Source of the DNA: Bacillus carboniphilus
GTDB taxonomy: Bacteria > Bacillota > Bacilli > Bacillales > JAIVKR01
Assembly (NCBI RefSeq): GCF_020524035.2
Contig: NZ_CP129013.1
Span: 1,911,822-1,975,821, forward strand
Direction of reading: 5' to 3'
DNA: 64,000 nucleotides
Below the pieces are notes generated by a model. That model had not been told where the DNA came from. It worked only from the letters and a program-made list of their open reading frames with translations, and did no database searches. Each line of letters starts with the position of its first letter. Position 1 is the first letter of the stretch. Made by a program: the position numbers and the translations under genes. Below are positions 18,061-26,661 of the stretch, piece by piece.

Positions 18061-18557
18061 GGAGACACCACAATTCTTCTATCAGGGTTTTTTTCATCGA
18101 AAATTTTCCCATCATGTTTGTATTTCTTCAATATAAAATGGGTGGTTGTCGAAAGGACAGACTCAAGAGTGGATAATTTTTCAGAAACAAAGTTTGCAAT
18201 AGCAGACATGCTTTTGCCTTCAATAATGACAGATAAATCATAAGTCCCTGACATTAAATACACGGATTTAACTTCATCAAATCGATATATTCTTTCGGCA
18301 ATTTCGTCAAATCCAACCCCTCTCTTTGGTTGAACTTTCACATCAATCATAGCGGTTACACCTTCTTGACCATCAACTTTTTTCCAATTGATGGTTGTTG
18401 AATAATCTACGATGACATTCTTTTTTTCAAGTTCTTTAATGATTTTCTCAACTTCTTTTTCAGAAAGATCAACCATATCAGCAATTATTTCATTTGAAAC
18501 ACGACTATCCTTCTCTAAAACCTCAAGTATTTCAATTTCCTGTTTTGTTAGTTTCAC
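18057..18557 (-). CDS. alaR: Lrp/AsnC-family regulator AlaR
   Basis: 166 residues: N-terminal winged HTH (KLTKQEIEILEVLEKDSR) and a C-terminal ligand-binding RAM/AsnC domain (GVTAMIDVKVQPKRG). In B. subtilis it activates the alaR-alaT operon. GTG at 18557 is chosen: TTTGGAGATGG precedes it and the protein then aligns with AlaR; the longer frame to 18635 has no support. Confidence 0.92.
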   Translation of the reverse strand: MKLTKQEIEILEVLEKDSRVSNEIIADMVDLSEKEVEKIIKELEKKNVIVDYSTTINWKKVDGQEGVTAMIDVKVQPKRGVGFDEIAERIYRFDEVKSVYLMSGTYDLSVIIEGKSMSAIANFVSEKLSTLESVLSTTTHFILKKYKHDGKIFDEKNPDRRIVVSP

Positions 18558-18734
18558 CCAAATCCATCTCCAAACAAATGATTTTTTGAATAGTATATCA
18601 CGATTTATTAAACAATCCTCTCCATATAAAAACATTTTTCTATGTGCTGTAACTTAAAAAATTACCATGAAACTCGGCTTTTAAATGGGGACAAACTAAT
18701 CGAAAGAATTTCAATGTAAATGGAGAGAAGCACC

Positions 18735-19550
18735 ATGATTGAACAAACAAAAAAAATTTTAGGAATAAACATTCATTACCAATATTATTTCGAGCATTCA
18801 AGTAAACCATCCGTTATATTAATCCATGGTTTTTTATCTTCATCCTTTAGTTTCCGTAAATTAATCCCTTTACTCATGAATCATTTTAATATTATTAGTA
18901 TTGACTTACCTCCATTTGGCCTTACCGAAAAATCTCCATCCTTTGTTCATTCATATAGAAATATGTCAAATGTAGTGATTCAACTTTTAGAAAAATTAAA
19001 TATTAGACGAGCCATTTTTATTGGTCATTCTATGGGGGGACAGATTGCTCTTTATACCGCTAAGTACCGTCCTCAGTTAGTGGATCGCTTAGTGTTATTG
19101 TGCAGTTCTAGTTATATGAAACGAGCACGTTCATCATTAACGATAGGCTCAAGAATTCCTTATTTTCATATAATCATTAAACGAGTTTTAGCTAAACAGG
19201 GAGTATTAAACAATTTACGTAATGTTATTTATGATCATTCGTTAATTGATGATGAAATGATTAACGGTTATTTACAGCCATTTTATGATCATAATATCTT
19301 TATTGCTCTCCAAAGAATGATTCGTGACAGGGAGGGTGATTTACAAGAGGAAGAATTAAAAAAAATTACCATTCCCAGTTTATTGATTTGGGGAGAAAAT
19401 GATAAAGTCGTTCCAGTTGATGTAGGAAAAAGACTTCAAAAAGATTTGCCTTGCTCTAAATTAATTACTGTGAAAAGAACAGGTCATTTACTTCCTGAAG
19501 AGAAGCCAGACCTTGTTTACACAAAGATAATGGATTTTGTTGTAAAATAG
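18735..19550 (+). CDS. yugF: Alpha/beta hydrolase YugF (DapX-like)
   Basis: 271 residues with a complete alpha/beta-hydrolase triad: nucleophile Ser in IGHSMGGQ, Asp in WGENDKVVP, His in TGHLLPEE; the oxyanion stretch is ILIHGFLSS. B. subtilis YugF (dapX) has been connected to competence and glucose metabolism; the substrate is unknown. ATG at 18735 follows GGAGAG. Divergent from alaR, convergent with yugE. Confidence 0.88.
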   Translation: MIEQTKKILGINIHYQYYFEHSSKPSVILIHGFLSSSFSFRKLIPLLMNHFNIISIDLPPFGLTEKSPSFVHSYRNMSNVVIQLLEKLNIRRAIFIGHSMGGQIALYTAKYRPQLVDRLVLLCSSSYMKRARSSLTIGSRIPYFHIIIKRVLAKQGVLNNLRNVIYDHSLIDDEMINGYLQPFYDHNIFIALQRMIRDREGDLQEEELKKITIPSLLIWGENDKVVPVDVGKRLQKDLPCSKLITVKRTGHLLPEEKPDLVYTKIMDFVVK

Positions 19551-19572
19551 ACCAACGAGCTAAAGTTGGTCT
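19549..19572. terminator. Bidirectional terminator between yugF and yugE
   Basis: Stem AGACCAAC/GTTGGTCT with an 8-base loop. It overlaps the yugF stop and lies just 3' of yugE. Confidence 0.75.
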
Positions 19573-19573
19573 A

Positions 19574-19831
19574 TTATCGTTCACAAGATTGTTCATTAAC
19601 CTTCTCTTGCAATAACCCAGCCATATTTATACATTCTTGAATAGGAATCATTTGTTCAAATGATTGAAAATAGATTTCTTGAATACGTGAAGCTAGCTCT
19701 TTTAGATCATTCATTGAATAAAGATAACTAATTACCTCCATAACTTCAGTTTCATACGCTGCCTCACCATATCCAAGAGGGTCCCAACTTTTTAATAACC
19801 CGATAATTTTATCCACGATCAGTTTTAACAC
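19574..19831 (-). CDS. yugE: DUF1871 protein YugE
   Basis: 85 residues, acidic and helical, unknown function. Assigned from its position between yugF and patB and from the DUF1871-like pattern around DPLGYGEAAYETEVMEVI. Short monocistronic gene, convergent with yugF. Confidence 0.82.
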   Translation of the reverse strand: MLKLIVDKIIGLLKSWDPLGYGEAAYETEVMEVISYLYSMNDLKELASRIQEIYFQSFEQMIPIQECINMAGLLQEKVNEQSCER

Positions 19832-19934
19832 CTCAAAATTTGATAATTTACACTATCTTATCATAGATTTAAGATCAATTACTTAGAACAACTTAGAAAA
19901 CTTAGGTATAGTAGAATAAAGGAGGATTTTCATA

Positions 19935-21098
19935 ATGAATAAACTAGATTATGTTTTTGATCGGACAGGAACTTCATCTGTAAAATGGGACTTTTCGAAA
20001 GTGAAATTTGGTCAAGAGCACCTTTTACCGATGTGGGTAGCTGACATGGACTTTCAAGCTCCCAAACCCGTTATTGACGCTATTCAAAATAGAGCTGAGC
20101 ATGGTATATTCGGTTATTCTTCTCCTACAATACAAACAAGAAGAATTGTTACAGACTGGGTTGAAAAAGAATATCATTGGAACATTCCCACATCATCCAT
20201 CGTATTTACTTCTGGTATTGTAAATGCTATTAGTATGGCTATTCAGGCCTTAACAAATAAACAAGATCAAATTATGATACAAACACCCGTTTATTATCCT
20301 TTTTTCGAAATGATTGAGCGTAATGAAAGACAAGTAATTGAAAATCCATTGCAATTAGTAGACAACCGTTATGAGATTAATTTTGATGATCTAGAAAATA
20401 AATTTAAGGAAAATAACATAAAAATGTTTTTGCTATGTCATCCACAAAATCCTAGCGGCAGAGCTTGGTCAAAAGATGAACTAAATCAGGTTGGAGAACT
20501 ATGCGTCAAATATGATGTAACGATCGTTTCTGATGAAATTCATTGTGATTTAATGCTATATAATAAAAAACATATCCCTTTTGCATCATTGAACAATGAT
20601 ATTGCTGATAGAACCATCACTTGTTTAGCTCCTAGTAAAACCTTCAATATTGCAGGTCTTCAGTCTTCAGCTATTATAATTGAAAACAGTGTGATGAGGA
20701 AAAAATTCGAGGATACACTAAAGAGACATGGTTTATTCACACTTAATACATTTGCTATTACTGCTTTAGAAGCTGCTTATCAACACGGAAGACCTTGGTT
20801 AGATGAATTGAAAGAATATCTCCAATCTAACATTGAATTTGTAAAAACAGAACTAGAAAAATCTCTCCCTTCTATAAAAGTCATGATACCAGACGCTAGC
20901 TATTTATTATGGATTGATTGTAGAGAAATCTTATCAAATGAATCACAATTAAAAGAGTTACTACTTCAGAAAGGGAAGGTTGCATTAGAAATGAGTGGTC
21001 AATATAGAGGGGAACCTGGATTTGTAAGAATGAATATCGGATGTCCAAAGGAGCTGGTAAAAGAAGGAGTTCAAAGATTGATTTTCGCTCTTTCTTAG
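19935..21098 (+). CDS. patB: Cystathionine beta-lyase / C-S lyase PatB (MalY family)
   Basis: 387-residue PLP enzyme. MalY/PatB family start (YVFDRTGTSSVKWD, LPMWVADMDF), HPQNPSGRAW, SDEIHCDL, and the PLP lysine in APSKTFNIAGLQ. It cleaves C-S bonds in cystathionine or cysteine S-conjugates, releasing homocysteine or thiols, pyruvate and ammonia. ATG at 19935 with AAAGGAGG. Same place as in B. subtilis, next to yugE. Confidence 0.93.
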   Translation: MNKLDYVFDRTGTSSVKWDFSKVKFGQEHLLPMWVADMDFQAPKPVIDAIQNRAEHGIFGYSSPTIQTRRIVTDWVEKEYHWNIPTSSIVFTSGIVNAISMAIQALTNKQDQIMIQTPVYYPFFEMIERNERQVIENPLQLVDNRYEINFDDLENKFKENNIKMFLLCHPQNPSGRAWSKDELNQVGELCVKYDVTIVSDEIHCDLMLYNKKHIPFASLNNDIADRTITCLAPSKTFNIAGLQSSAIIIENSVMRKKFEDTLKRHGLFTLNTFAITALEAAYQHGRPWLDELKEYLQSNIEFVKTELEKSLPSIKVMIPDASYLLWIDCREILSNESQLKELLLQKGKVALEMSGQYRGEPGFVRMNIGCPKELVKEGVQRLIFALS

Positions 21099-21156
21099 AT
21101 AGATCCTTTACTATATACTTAAACAAGAATGACTTAAGTAATAGGACGTGAACAAC

Positions 21157-21507
21157 ATGAAAAAAAACAAACAACTTATCCCACTCTTATACAGTCTTTT
21201 CATGACAGGAGCAATCTTTGCACACCATTTTTTTTGGATGCATTTTTTCGAATCAGCTTATACAGCTATACTAGTTTTTGTTTTAGTTATTGTTTTAATA
21301 ATTAGCAATTTTACTTTTTTTCGCGACGACTTAAAAAATTGGTTAAGTGTTTTTTTACTTTTTTGGTCAGGCAATTGGCTACTTTTATTATTCTTAAGAT
21401 CTGATGTATTGCAATCAAGCGCATTTATTAGTTTCTGTTTTTTTCTTACTCTCACCATTTTCTTATTGATCAAAATTCAAATTGAGAAAAGACTAAAAAA
21501 ATCATAG
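21157..21507 (+). CDS. Hypothetical four-helix membrane protein
   Basis: About 116 residues, with four hydrophobic segments and a lysine-rich C-terminus (QIEKRLKKS). Very rich in F, L and W. ATG at 21157 or GTG at 21148; GGACG stands upstream. No family is recognised. It occupies part of the place where B. subtilis has kinB, but it shows no kinase features. Confidence 0.65.
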   Translation: MKKNKQLIPLLYSLFMTGAIFAHHFFWMHFFESAYTAILVFVLVIVLIISNFTFFRDDLKNWLSVFLLFWSGNWLLLLFLRSDVLQSSAFISFCFFLTLTIFLLIKIQIEKRLKKS

Positions 21508-21541
21508 AAGAGGCTTCAGCAAAAGGAAACTTGATAACAGT

Positions 21542-21581
21542 AAAAGCCAAGAATGCTGTTATGTAAACATTCTTGGCTTTT
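21542..21581 (+). terminator. Terminator after the membrane protein gene
   Basis: Perfect 14-bp stem AAAAGCCAAGAATG/CATTCTTGGCTTTT with a 12-base loop. Confidence 0.8.
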
Positions 21582-21641
21582 GGTGTTGCGCTTTTCTAAG
21601 ACAAAAATGGACTTTCTAGACAGCCCTCTACTTAAACTACC

Positions 21642-22208
21642 TCATTCTTCTTCAGGCTCTATCACATTTTTATCTTTTCTTTCGGCTTCTTCTTCCGTGA
21701 TTTTCCCACATGCAATGCGCTCACCTGAATCTCCAGATGGTTGAGTCATACCATCATCCCTTTGACTCGTAATAATAAGGGATGTACCTTTTTGAGAAAA
21801 AAGAGACCCTTTTTGCCCTTTCTTAAGCGTTAACTGAGGACCAACAAGTTCTACATCTACTTTTCCACTATCAACAATTAAATTTGGTAAATCTCCAGCA
21901 TGGGCTCCATCAGGATGCATAAGCCCATGATCAACATTATCAGGATTAAAGTGATTTCCAGACGTTTTAAATTCGGGAGCTTCACAGTTTGGAAACTCAT
22001 GAACATGTATACCAAGCTCACCGGAAGGAAGTCCCTCTAATGTCACTTTTAAACCTACGCCCTCTGGCTCTTCTGTCAACTTCACTGTCCCCAATGAGTC
22101 TCCATTACTATTAAACATTTCTACATCCATCTTGGTTATCGATTCATCACCAACGCAGCCTGACAGAAAAATAAACGCTAATACGAGTGTACGAAAGGTT
22201 TTTTGCAT
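21642..22208 (-). CDS. Superoxide dismutase-like lipoprotein (YojM/SodC family), one Cu ligand missing
   Basis: About 188 residues. Lipoprotein signal with lipobox L-S-G-C (Cys about residue 18), then a Cu/Zn-SOD fold. Visible ligands: HVH (copper), H in GNHFNP (bridging), H, H and D in the DHGLMHPDGAHAGDLPN region (zinc). Cysteines in NCEAP and RIACG could form the structural disulfide. The last copper histidine, expected in a SLV-H-A-x-x-DD context, is replaced: the sequence reads SLIITSQRDD. B. subtilis YojM also lacks a full copper site, so dismutase activity is doubtful. ATG at 22208 behind GGAG. Confidence 0.85.
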   Translation of the reverse strand: MQKTFRTLVLAFIFLSGCVGDESITKMDVEMFNSNGDSLGTVKLTEEPEGVGLKVTLEGLPSGELGIHVHEFPNCEAPEFKTSGNHFNPDNVDHGLMHPDGAHAGDLPNLIVDSGKVDVELVGPQLTLKKGQKGSLFSQKGTSLIITSQRDDGMTQPSGDSGERIACGKITEEEAERKDKNVIEPEEE

Positions 22209-22339
22209 AATCTGACACTCCAAGAAAAAGATTCTGAAATTTTATCCTCACTTATTATAGAGTGCACAACTCGAAGAAAACTATTCATTTTAACAGACTA
22301 CATACACATAAAGTGAAAATATAGTACATCCTTTACAAA

Positions 22340-22528
22340 TCATTTTTCAGGCAACTTTTCTTTATACTTCGTTTCTGTTTCTTTCTGTTCCTTTTTGGAC
22401 ATACGGATAATCCATAAAAATGTAATAAAAGCAAAAATGATAAAAACAGCCATTGTAATAAATGCGGGAATATATTCTCGTTTATCTTCAGGAAAATATA
22501 AAAAAAGACCATATATTAAATTAATCAT
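22340..22528 (-). CDS. Small single-helix membrane protein
   Basis: About 62 residues. Short N-terminus, one hydrophobic helix in the middle (FITMAVFIIFAFITFLWII), then a strongly charged Lys/Glu-rich tail. ATG at 22528 is set by AAAGGATG; the frame extends to a TTG at 22549. Function unknown. Confidence 0.6.
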   Translation of the reverse strand: MINLIYGLFLYFPEDKREYIPAFITMAVFIIFAFITFLWIIRMSKKEQKETETKYKEKLPEK

Positions 22529-22624
22529 ACAATTCATCCTTTTTTTCAAGTTAGTCTCATTTTATCTCTACCAGTAAAAAAAACACAAGAAAATCGAAAT
22601 ATGTTTACTTTTTTGTTAACATAT

Positions 22625-22765
22625 AAGAAAAGCGGAAGCGCACGTTTAGCGACGAATGATGAATAACGTCAACTGAGTACAGTCACGTCCTGTGACTTAC
22701 GTTGACGCTAGCACATCGTGTACTTCGGAGTCGCTGGGTGCTGAAAAGAGCACGTTTGGCGAATC
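22625..22765. repeat. Type A palindromic repeat
   Basis: Head AAGAAAAGCGGAAGCGCACG, one cassette (CGTCAAC/GTTGACG around AGTCAC-GTCCT-GTGACT), the GCTAGCACATCGTGT mini-hairpin and tail GAGTCGCTGGGTGCTG. The outer stem AGCGAC/GTCGCT is intact and its extension reads GCAC/GTGC here instead of GCCC/GGGC. Confidence 0.85.
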
Positions 22766-22805
22766 ATGAGACACTACTAAAAGATAATATCAAGGAGTGA
22801 GAACA

Positions 22806-23183
22806 GTGAAAACCGGCGATCCAGTTACTGGGATTTATAAGACAGGGAAATACATAGGAGAAATTACAGAGGAAAGACCGCAACATTATTTAATAAAAGT
22901 AAAAGCCGTTATTAAACATCCTACACAAGGAGACTTACATAACCCTAATAAAGTTGAAGTCCCTATATTTCATGAACGAAGAGCTCTGGCTGAAAATGAA
23001 CAAACAAATATCCCAAAGGGTATGGTGAAACCTTATGAAGGCTCGTTACCCGATTATAAAGAATCACTTAAACTGTCCCTAAAGAATCAACTTGACGAAC
23101 TCGAACAAAAAAACACTCCCTGGTCAAGAAAATCTAAAGAAACGTTATTATCTCTTAAAAAGGACTATTTCAGCAAAGATTAA
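22806..23183 (+). CDS. kapB: Kinase-associated protein KapB
   Basis: About 125 residues, matching B. subtilis KapB (GDxVTGIYKTGKYIGE, HPTQGDLHNP, VPIFHERRALA, KGMVKPYEG). In B. subtilis KapB is a lipoprotein required for KinB to feed the sporulation phosphorelay; no lipobox is visible in this copy. GTG at 22806 is chosen because AAGGAG lies 9 bases before it; the GTG at 22797 overlaps that site. No kinB lies beside it. Confidence 0.88.
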   Translation: MKTGDPVTGIYKTGKYIGEITEERPQHYLIKVKAVIKHPTQGDLHNPNKVEVPIFHERRALAENEQTNIPKGMVKPYEGSLPDYKESLKLSLKNQLDELEQKNTPWSRKSKETLLSLKKDYFSKD

Positions 23184-23328
23184 ACAATTATTATTCTAAA
23201 TAATTGTTAGGGTGAGATAGATGAAATGAGCTCGTTTAACCACCTCATCGATTGCTTTGTTCGCATGACTTCTTGCTCTATTTTCATTTTTTCTTAAATA
23301 CAGGAGTCCTTCCTTACCTTATTTGAAG

Positions 23329-23360
23329 AAACCCAAAAGTCAATAGAACTTTTGGGTTTT
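23329..23360. terminator. Bidirectional terminator between kapB and kapD
   Basis: Stem AAACCCAAAAGT/ACTTTTGGGTTT with a T5 run on the plus strand. It touches the kapD stop. The 150 bases between kapB and this hairpin hold nothing else I can identify. Confidence 0.8.
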
Positions 23361-23983
23361 TATGTTGCAAACTTCTTTAAAATATTTTTCTTATCAATTC
23401 GATCTCCTATTGTCGTTGGTTGATGCTCCTCTAAGTAACGTTTATCATTTTGAACTAAATTATATATATTTAAGGTCGTCATTGCATCATCTAAAGCACA
23501 ATGATGTTTTCCAGTCCCTTTTTTTCCATATTCCTCAACTGCTTTCCATAGACCTGTTTGATTTTTGTCACCGAAAAACCGCTTATACTCCATGGATAAA
23601 TCATGATTTTTCCCTTTTAAAGGATTAGGTAGATGATGCTTAACACAGTTTGACTTTAATACCCTCATGTCCATATTTCCCCATGTAATAACAGTTCTTT
23701 TATTTGGACGATCAATTTGCTTCAAAATACTAGTGAGCTCATAAAAACTAATTCCATGATCAACCTCTTCCTGAGTAATTGACAAAAAAGATTTACATCT
23801 TTCCGTTAACTCTGGAAAAAATGTCGGTTTAACAAAAGAGGAAAACTTACGTTCAATTTTTTGATTTAAAACACAAACCATTCCAACTTCAATTATTTCT
23901 GGAAAAAAACCTTGTGGATGAAATTTTCTTTCAGGCATTGTAAACTCAAAATCAATAAATAACAAGCTCTTGTCTTCCTTCAT
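23360..23983 (-). CDS. kapD: KapD, DEDDh 3'-5' exonuclease-type inhibitor of KinA-dependent sporulation
   Basis: About 207 residues, RNase T/DnaQ exonuclease fold: LFIDFEF (first Asp and Glu), WGNMDMRVLK (second Asp region), and HHCALDDAMTT (His and last Asp). In B. subtilis KapD represses sporulation through the KinA pathway by an unknown mechanism. ATG at 23983 follows GGGGAG. Convergent with kapB. Confidence 0.9.
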   Translation of the reverse strand: MKEDKSLLFIDFEFTMPERKFHPQGFFPEIIEVGMVCVLNQKIERKFSSFVKPTFFPELTERCKSFLSITQEEVDHGISFYELTSILKQIDRPNKRTVITWGNMDMRVLKSNCVKHHLPNPLKGKNHDLSMEYKRFFGDKNQTGLWKAVEEYGKKGTGKHHCALDDAMTTLNIYNLVQNDKRYLEEHQPTTIGDRIDKKNILKKFAT

Positions 23984-24305
23984 AATCACTCCCCCAGCTG
24001 TTTTATTTGAATCATTAGTAAAATATCTTTATTCACCAGCAGTTACTGCACTTTATAATCATTATATCACCGAGTTGTTATAATTATCTTTGTTTTCAGA
24101 AAAAAATATAAAGACAATTGTTTCATTTTTTAAAATGTTTCTTGTAGCATCCAATCATCCACTTGGTTGAAATAACGATACTGAATCTCAGTGACTTTTT
24201 ATTCAAACAGAATAAACAACTCTTTCTATGAATAAACATAGTTTAAGAACTTGTCAGTTTTGAACACGACTTTTATAGATTGTCAATGCGGAAAGGAGAT
24301 AAATA
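23984..24305. other. Intergenic region kapD to secreted-protein gene
   Basis: Very AT-rich and non-coding in all frames on inspection. It must contain the divergent promoters of kapD and the gene at 24306; I see no convincing paired -35/-10 boxes, repeat or hairpin. Confidence 0.5.
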
Positions 24306-24860
24306 ATGAAAATCATCAATATTATTCTTTTTTGTTTTTTATTATTTTTTGTTCCCTTAGCTGTCTCAGCAGATTCAAATTCGGTAGATAATACGCTCAG
24401 ATCAGAACTCAATGAAAAACTATCGAATGAAGTTAACTACTATAACGAAGGAACAGTGAAAGTAAAAGACTGGAAAACAGCTAATGGGGAGATAATTGAA
24501 AATGTGACAGACGAGAATGGGGTGGAAACTAAACCATACAATTCTAAAGTAACGATTATGTATGTTGAATATCAAACGGTCCGTGACCAAATCGTTTATT
24601 TTGATAAAACAGGCCTTTTTATTTGGGACCATAACAAAGAAAAGTTTTTAACCTTGTCAAACATCTCTAATATTCCTGAAATAAAAGAATTTTTCACTAA
24701 TTATTCAGGTGAACTTCACACTAATCTACAAATTTCTAGTCAAATCATTATAATTTCGATGATTCTTTTCATTTTCATTATTCCTCTAATCCAAGCTTTC
24801 ATTTTAACACCCAAAAAAGCCACATCTCATTTACCAAATAACCAGAGAGTTTATGACTAA
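24306..24860 (+). CDS. Hypothetical exported, membrane-anchored protein
   Basis: 184 residues. N-terminal signal peptide (LFCFLLFFVPLAVSA, cleavage likely after A-D), a ~110-residue hydrophilic extracytoplasmic part, and one C-terminal membrane helix (about 145-167) with a short cytoplasmic tail. AAAGGAG and ATG are well spaced. No domain recognised. Confidence 0.7.
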   Translation: MKIINIILFCFLLFFVPLAVSADSNSVDNTLRSELNEKLSNEVNYYNEGTVKVKDWKTANGEIIENVTDENGVETKPYNSKVTIMYVEYQTVRDQIVYFDKTGLFIWDHNKEKFLTLSNISNIPEIKEFFTNYSGELHTNLQISSQIIIISMILFIFIIPLIQAFILTPKKATSHLPNNQRVYD

Positions 24861-24861
24861 T

Positions 24862-24892
24862 AAGAAAAGCGCAAGCGCCTGTTAAGCGACGT
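24862..24892. repeat. Type A repeat head remnant
   Basis: AAGAAAAGCGCAAGCGCCTG followed by TTAAGCGACG matches only the 5' end of the type A elements. Confidence 0.7.
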
Positions 24893-24911
24893 ACATTAAA
24901 TAACTCCTCAG

Positions 24912-24940
24912 AAAAGAGATGCCTACACAGCATCTCTTTT
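24912..24940. terminator. Terminator after the arginine deiminase gene
   Basis: Stem AAAAGAGATGC/GCATCTCTTTT with a 7-base loop, abutting the deiminase stop; usable from both sides. Confidence 0.8.
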
Positions 24941-26176
24941 TAAAATTCTTCCCTATAGAGAGGGAAGCTCATGCAACGTGGGCCTCCACGCCCTCTTGAT
25001 AATTCTGAGCTAGGAACTTCAATTACCTCAAGACCATGTTGGCGTAACAGTTTATTTGAAACATAATTTCGATCGTAAGTTACAACTACTCCAGGTTCAA
25101 TTGCTAAAGTATTGGACCCATCATTCCATTGTTCCCTAGCAGAAGCAATGGGATCCCCTCCTCCGCAAGGAATGAAGTCTATCTCATTTAAATCCAGCAC
25201 TTCTTTTAACGTTTCCTTTAAATTAGATCGACGTTCGATTTTTATTTTGTTCTCGTTTTTACTAGGCTGTAAAATAAAGATATTCATATGATCATCTTTT
25301 CCTAGAATGGTAGGATGAATGGTAAACTGTTCTTTATTAATCATCGTAAAGACCGTATCTAAATGCATAAAAGCTCTTAATTTAGGTATCTCAATTGCCA
25401 CTACTCTAGTTATAGATGTTTGATTTTTAAATAAATTTAATGCTAGTTGTTCGATTGCTTGAGGCGTAGTACGAGAGCTTACACCTATAGCAATGGTTTG
25501 TTTATTTAATATAAGCTGGTCTCCACCTTCTATTGAGAAAGGACTACTACGCTCAAACCATATTGGAGTGTCTAAATTAGAAAGTCTCGGATGAAAACGA
25601 AAGATATAATTAATAAACATGGATTCACGAATTCTAGCTGAACGTGCCATTTTATTAATAGACAGCCCTCTTCCTACAACGGCTGCGGGATCTCTAGTGA
25701 AGTACAAATTAGGTAGTGGATCTAAATAAAAGGGATAGTGGTTGTCCATAAATTCATGGAGATGTACTTTCTGGTTTTGGTGGATTTCTGTTTTCAACAC
25801 GCCTGTCATCGACTTTTCAATGGTATGCTTAGTACTACCTTTTAAAAAAAAATTCTCTCAAATGCTCTTTTGAACCATTTATATTCAACTTATTTTCCAT
25901 GAGAAGATCATCAACAAATTGTTCTTTAATATCACTTGAATATAATGTTTGTTCAAGCAATGATTCTAAATAATAAACTTCAACACCCTTATCCTTTAAC
26001 ACGTTTGCAAAAACATCATGCTCCTTTTGAATAGTAGGTAAATAAGGTATATCATCAAACAGTAATCGTTCCATATACTGAGGAGTTAAATTCTCTACCT
26101 CTTTCCCTGGACGATGAAGAATGACGGATTTTAACTTGCCAATTTCTGATTGAACTTTAAGTGATGTTAGTTTCAA
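24940..26176 (-). CDS. arcA: Arginine deiminase (one frameshift)
   Basis: It hydrolyses arginine to citrulline and ammonia. The N-terminal frame carries [15 protein letters not shown]; the C-terminal frame carries [28 protein letters not shown] (catalytic His), and [12 protein letters not shown] with the nucleophile Cys. The frames join if the A9 run at 25844-25852 is one base off, giving REFF[15 protein letters not shown] and ~411 residues, the normal ADI length. TTG at 26176 is favoured: GGGAGAG precedes it and the protein then starts [13 protein letters not shown]. No arcB or arcC lies nearby, so the ATP-yielding pathway is not encoded here. Confidence 0.88.
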
Positions 26177-26250
26177 TAGTATTCTCTCCCTTTCCCCTAA
26201 TATATTTATGTTCTGCAATTTCTACAAAATTCCTGTTAAAACTTCCAATA

Positions 26251-26472
26251 TTACGGTTCCTTTTTTTTGATTACCTTTATATATTCTCTTGGTCCAAATT
26301 TGAATTGTTTATACTCCTCTTGCTCAACTTGTTTATAGTTAATATTCTCAATATAAGAATTATGTTCATCCTTATCAATCGTGCTATTTAATTGCTTGTC
26401 TAAAAAAGCTGCACCAACAAATAAGATAAAAAAAATGAGCAACGCCACCAAACTTTTCTTTTTACTCATCAT
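26251..26472 (-). CDS. Small single-pass membrane protein
   Basis: 73 residues: short basic N-terminus, one hydrophobic helix (SLVALLIFFILFVGAAFL), then a charged outside domain rich in E, K, Y and Q. Excellent ribosome site GAGGAGG. Divergent from the mrp operon, convergent with nothing. Unknown function. Confidence 0.65.
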   Translation of the reverse strand: MMSKKKSLVALLIFFILFVGAAFLDKQLNSTIDKDEHNSYIENINYKQVEQEEYKQFKFGPREYIKVIKKKEP

Positions 26473-26661
26473 CTAAACCTCCTCATTGTATATGGTGGCT
26501 AATGAAAAAAAATTTATTCTTCTTTCCTATTTAATAAATCATATCCTCTAAAAATGAGACCATAATAAGGTAAGATAAAGTACTTTTCTTCTTGATATTA
26601 AGTACGTTATAATATTTTCAGGGTCATCTGACCATGAAATGAAAATTTGAGGAGGTACATC

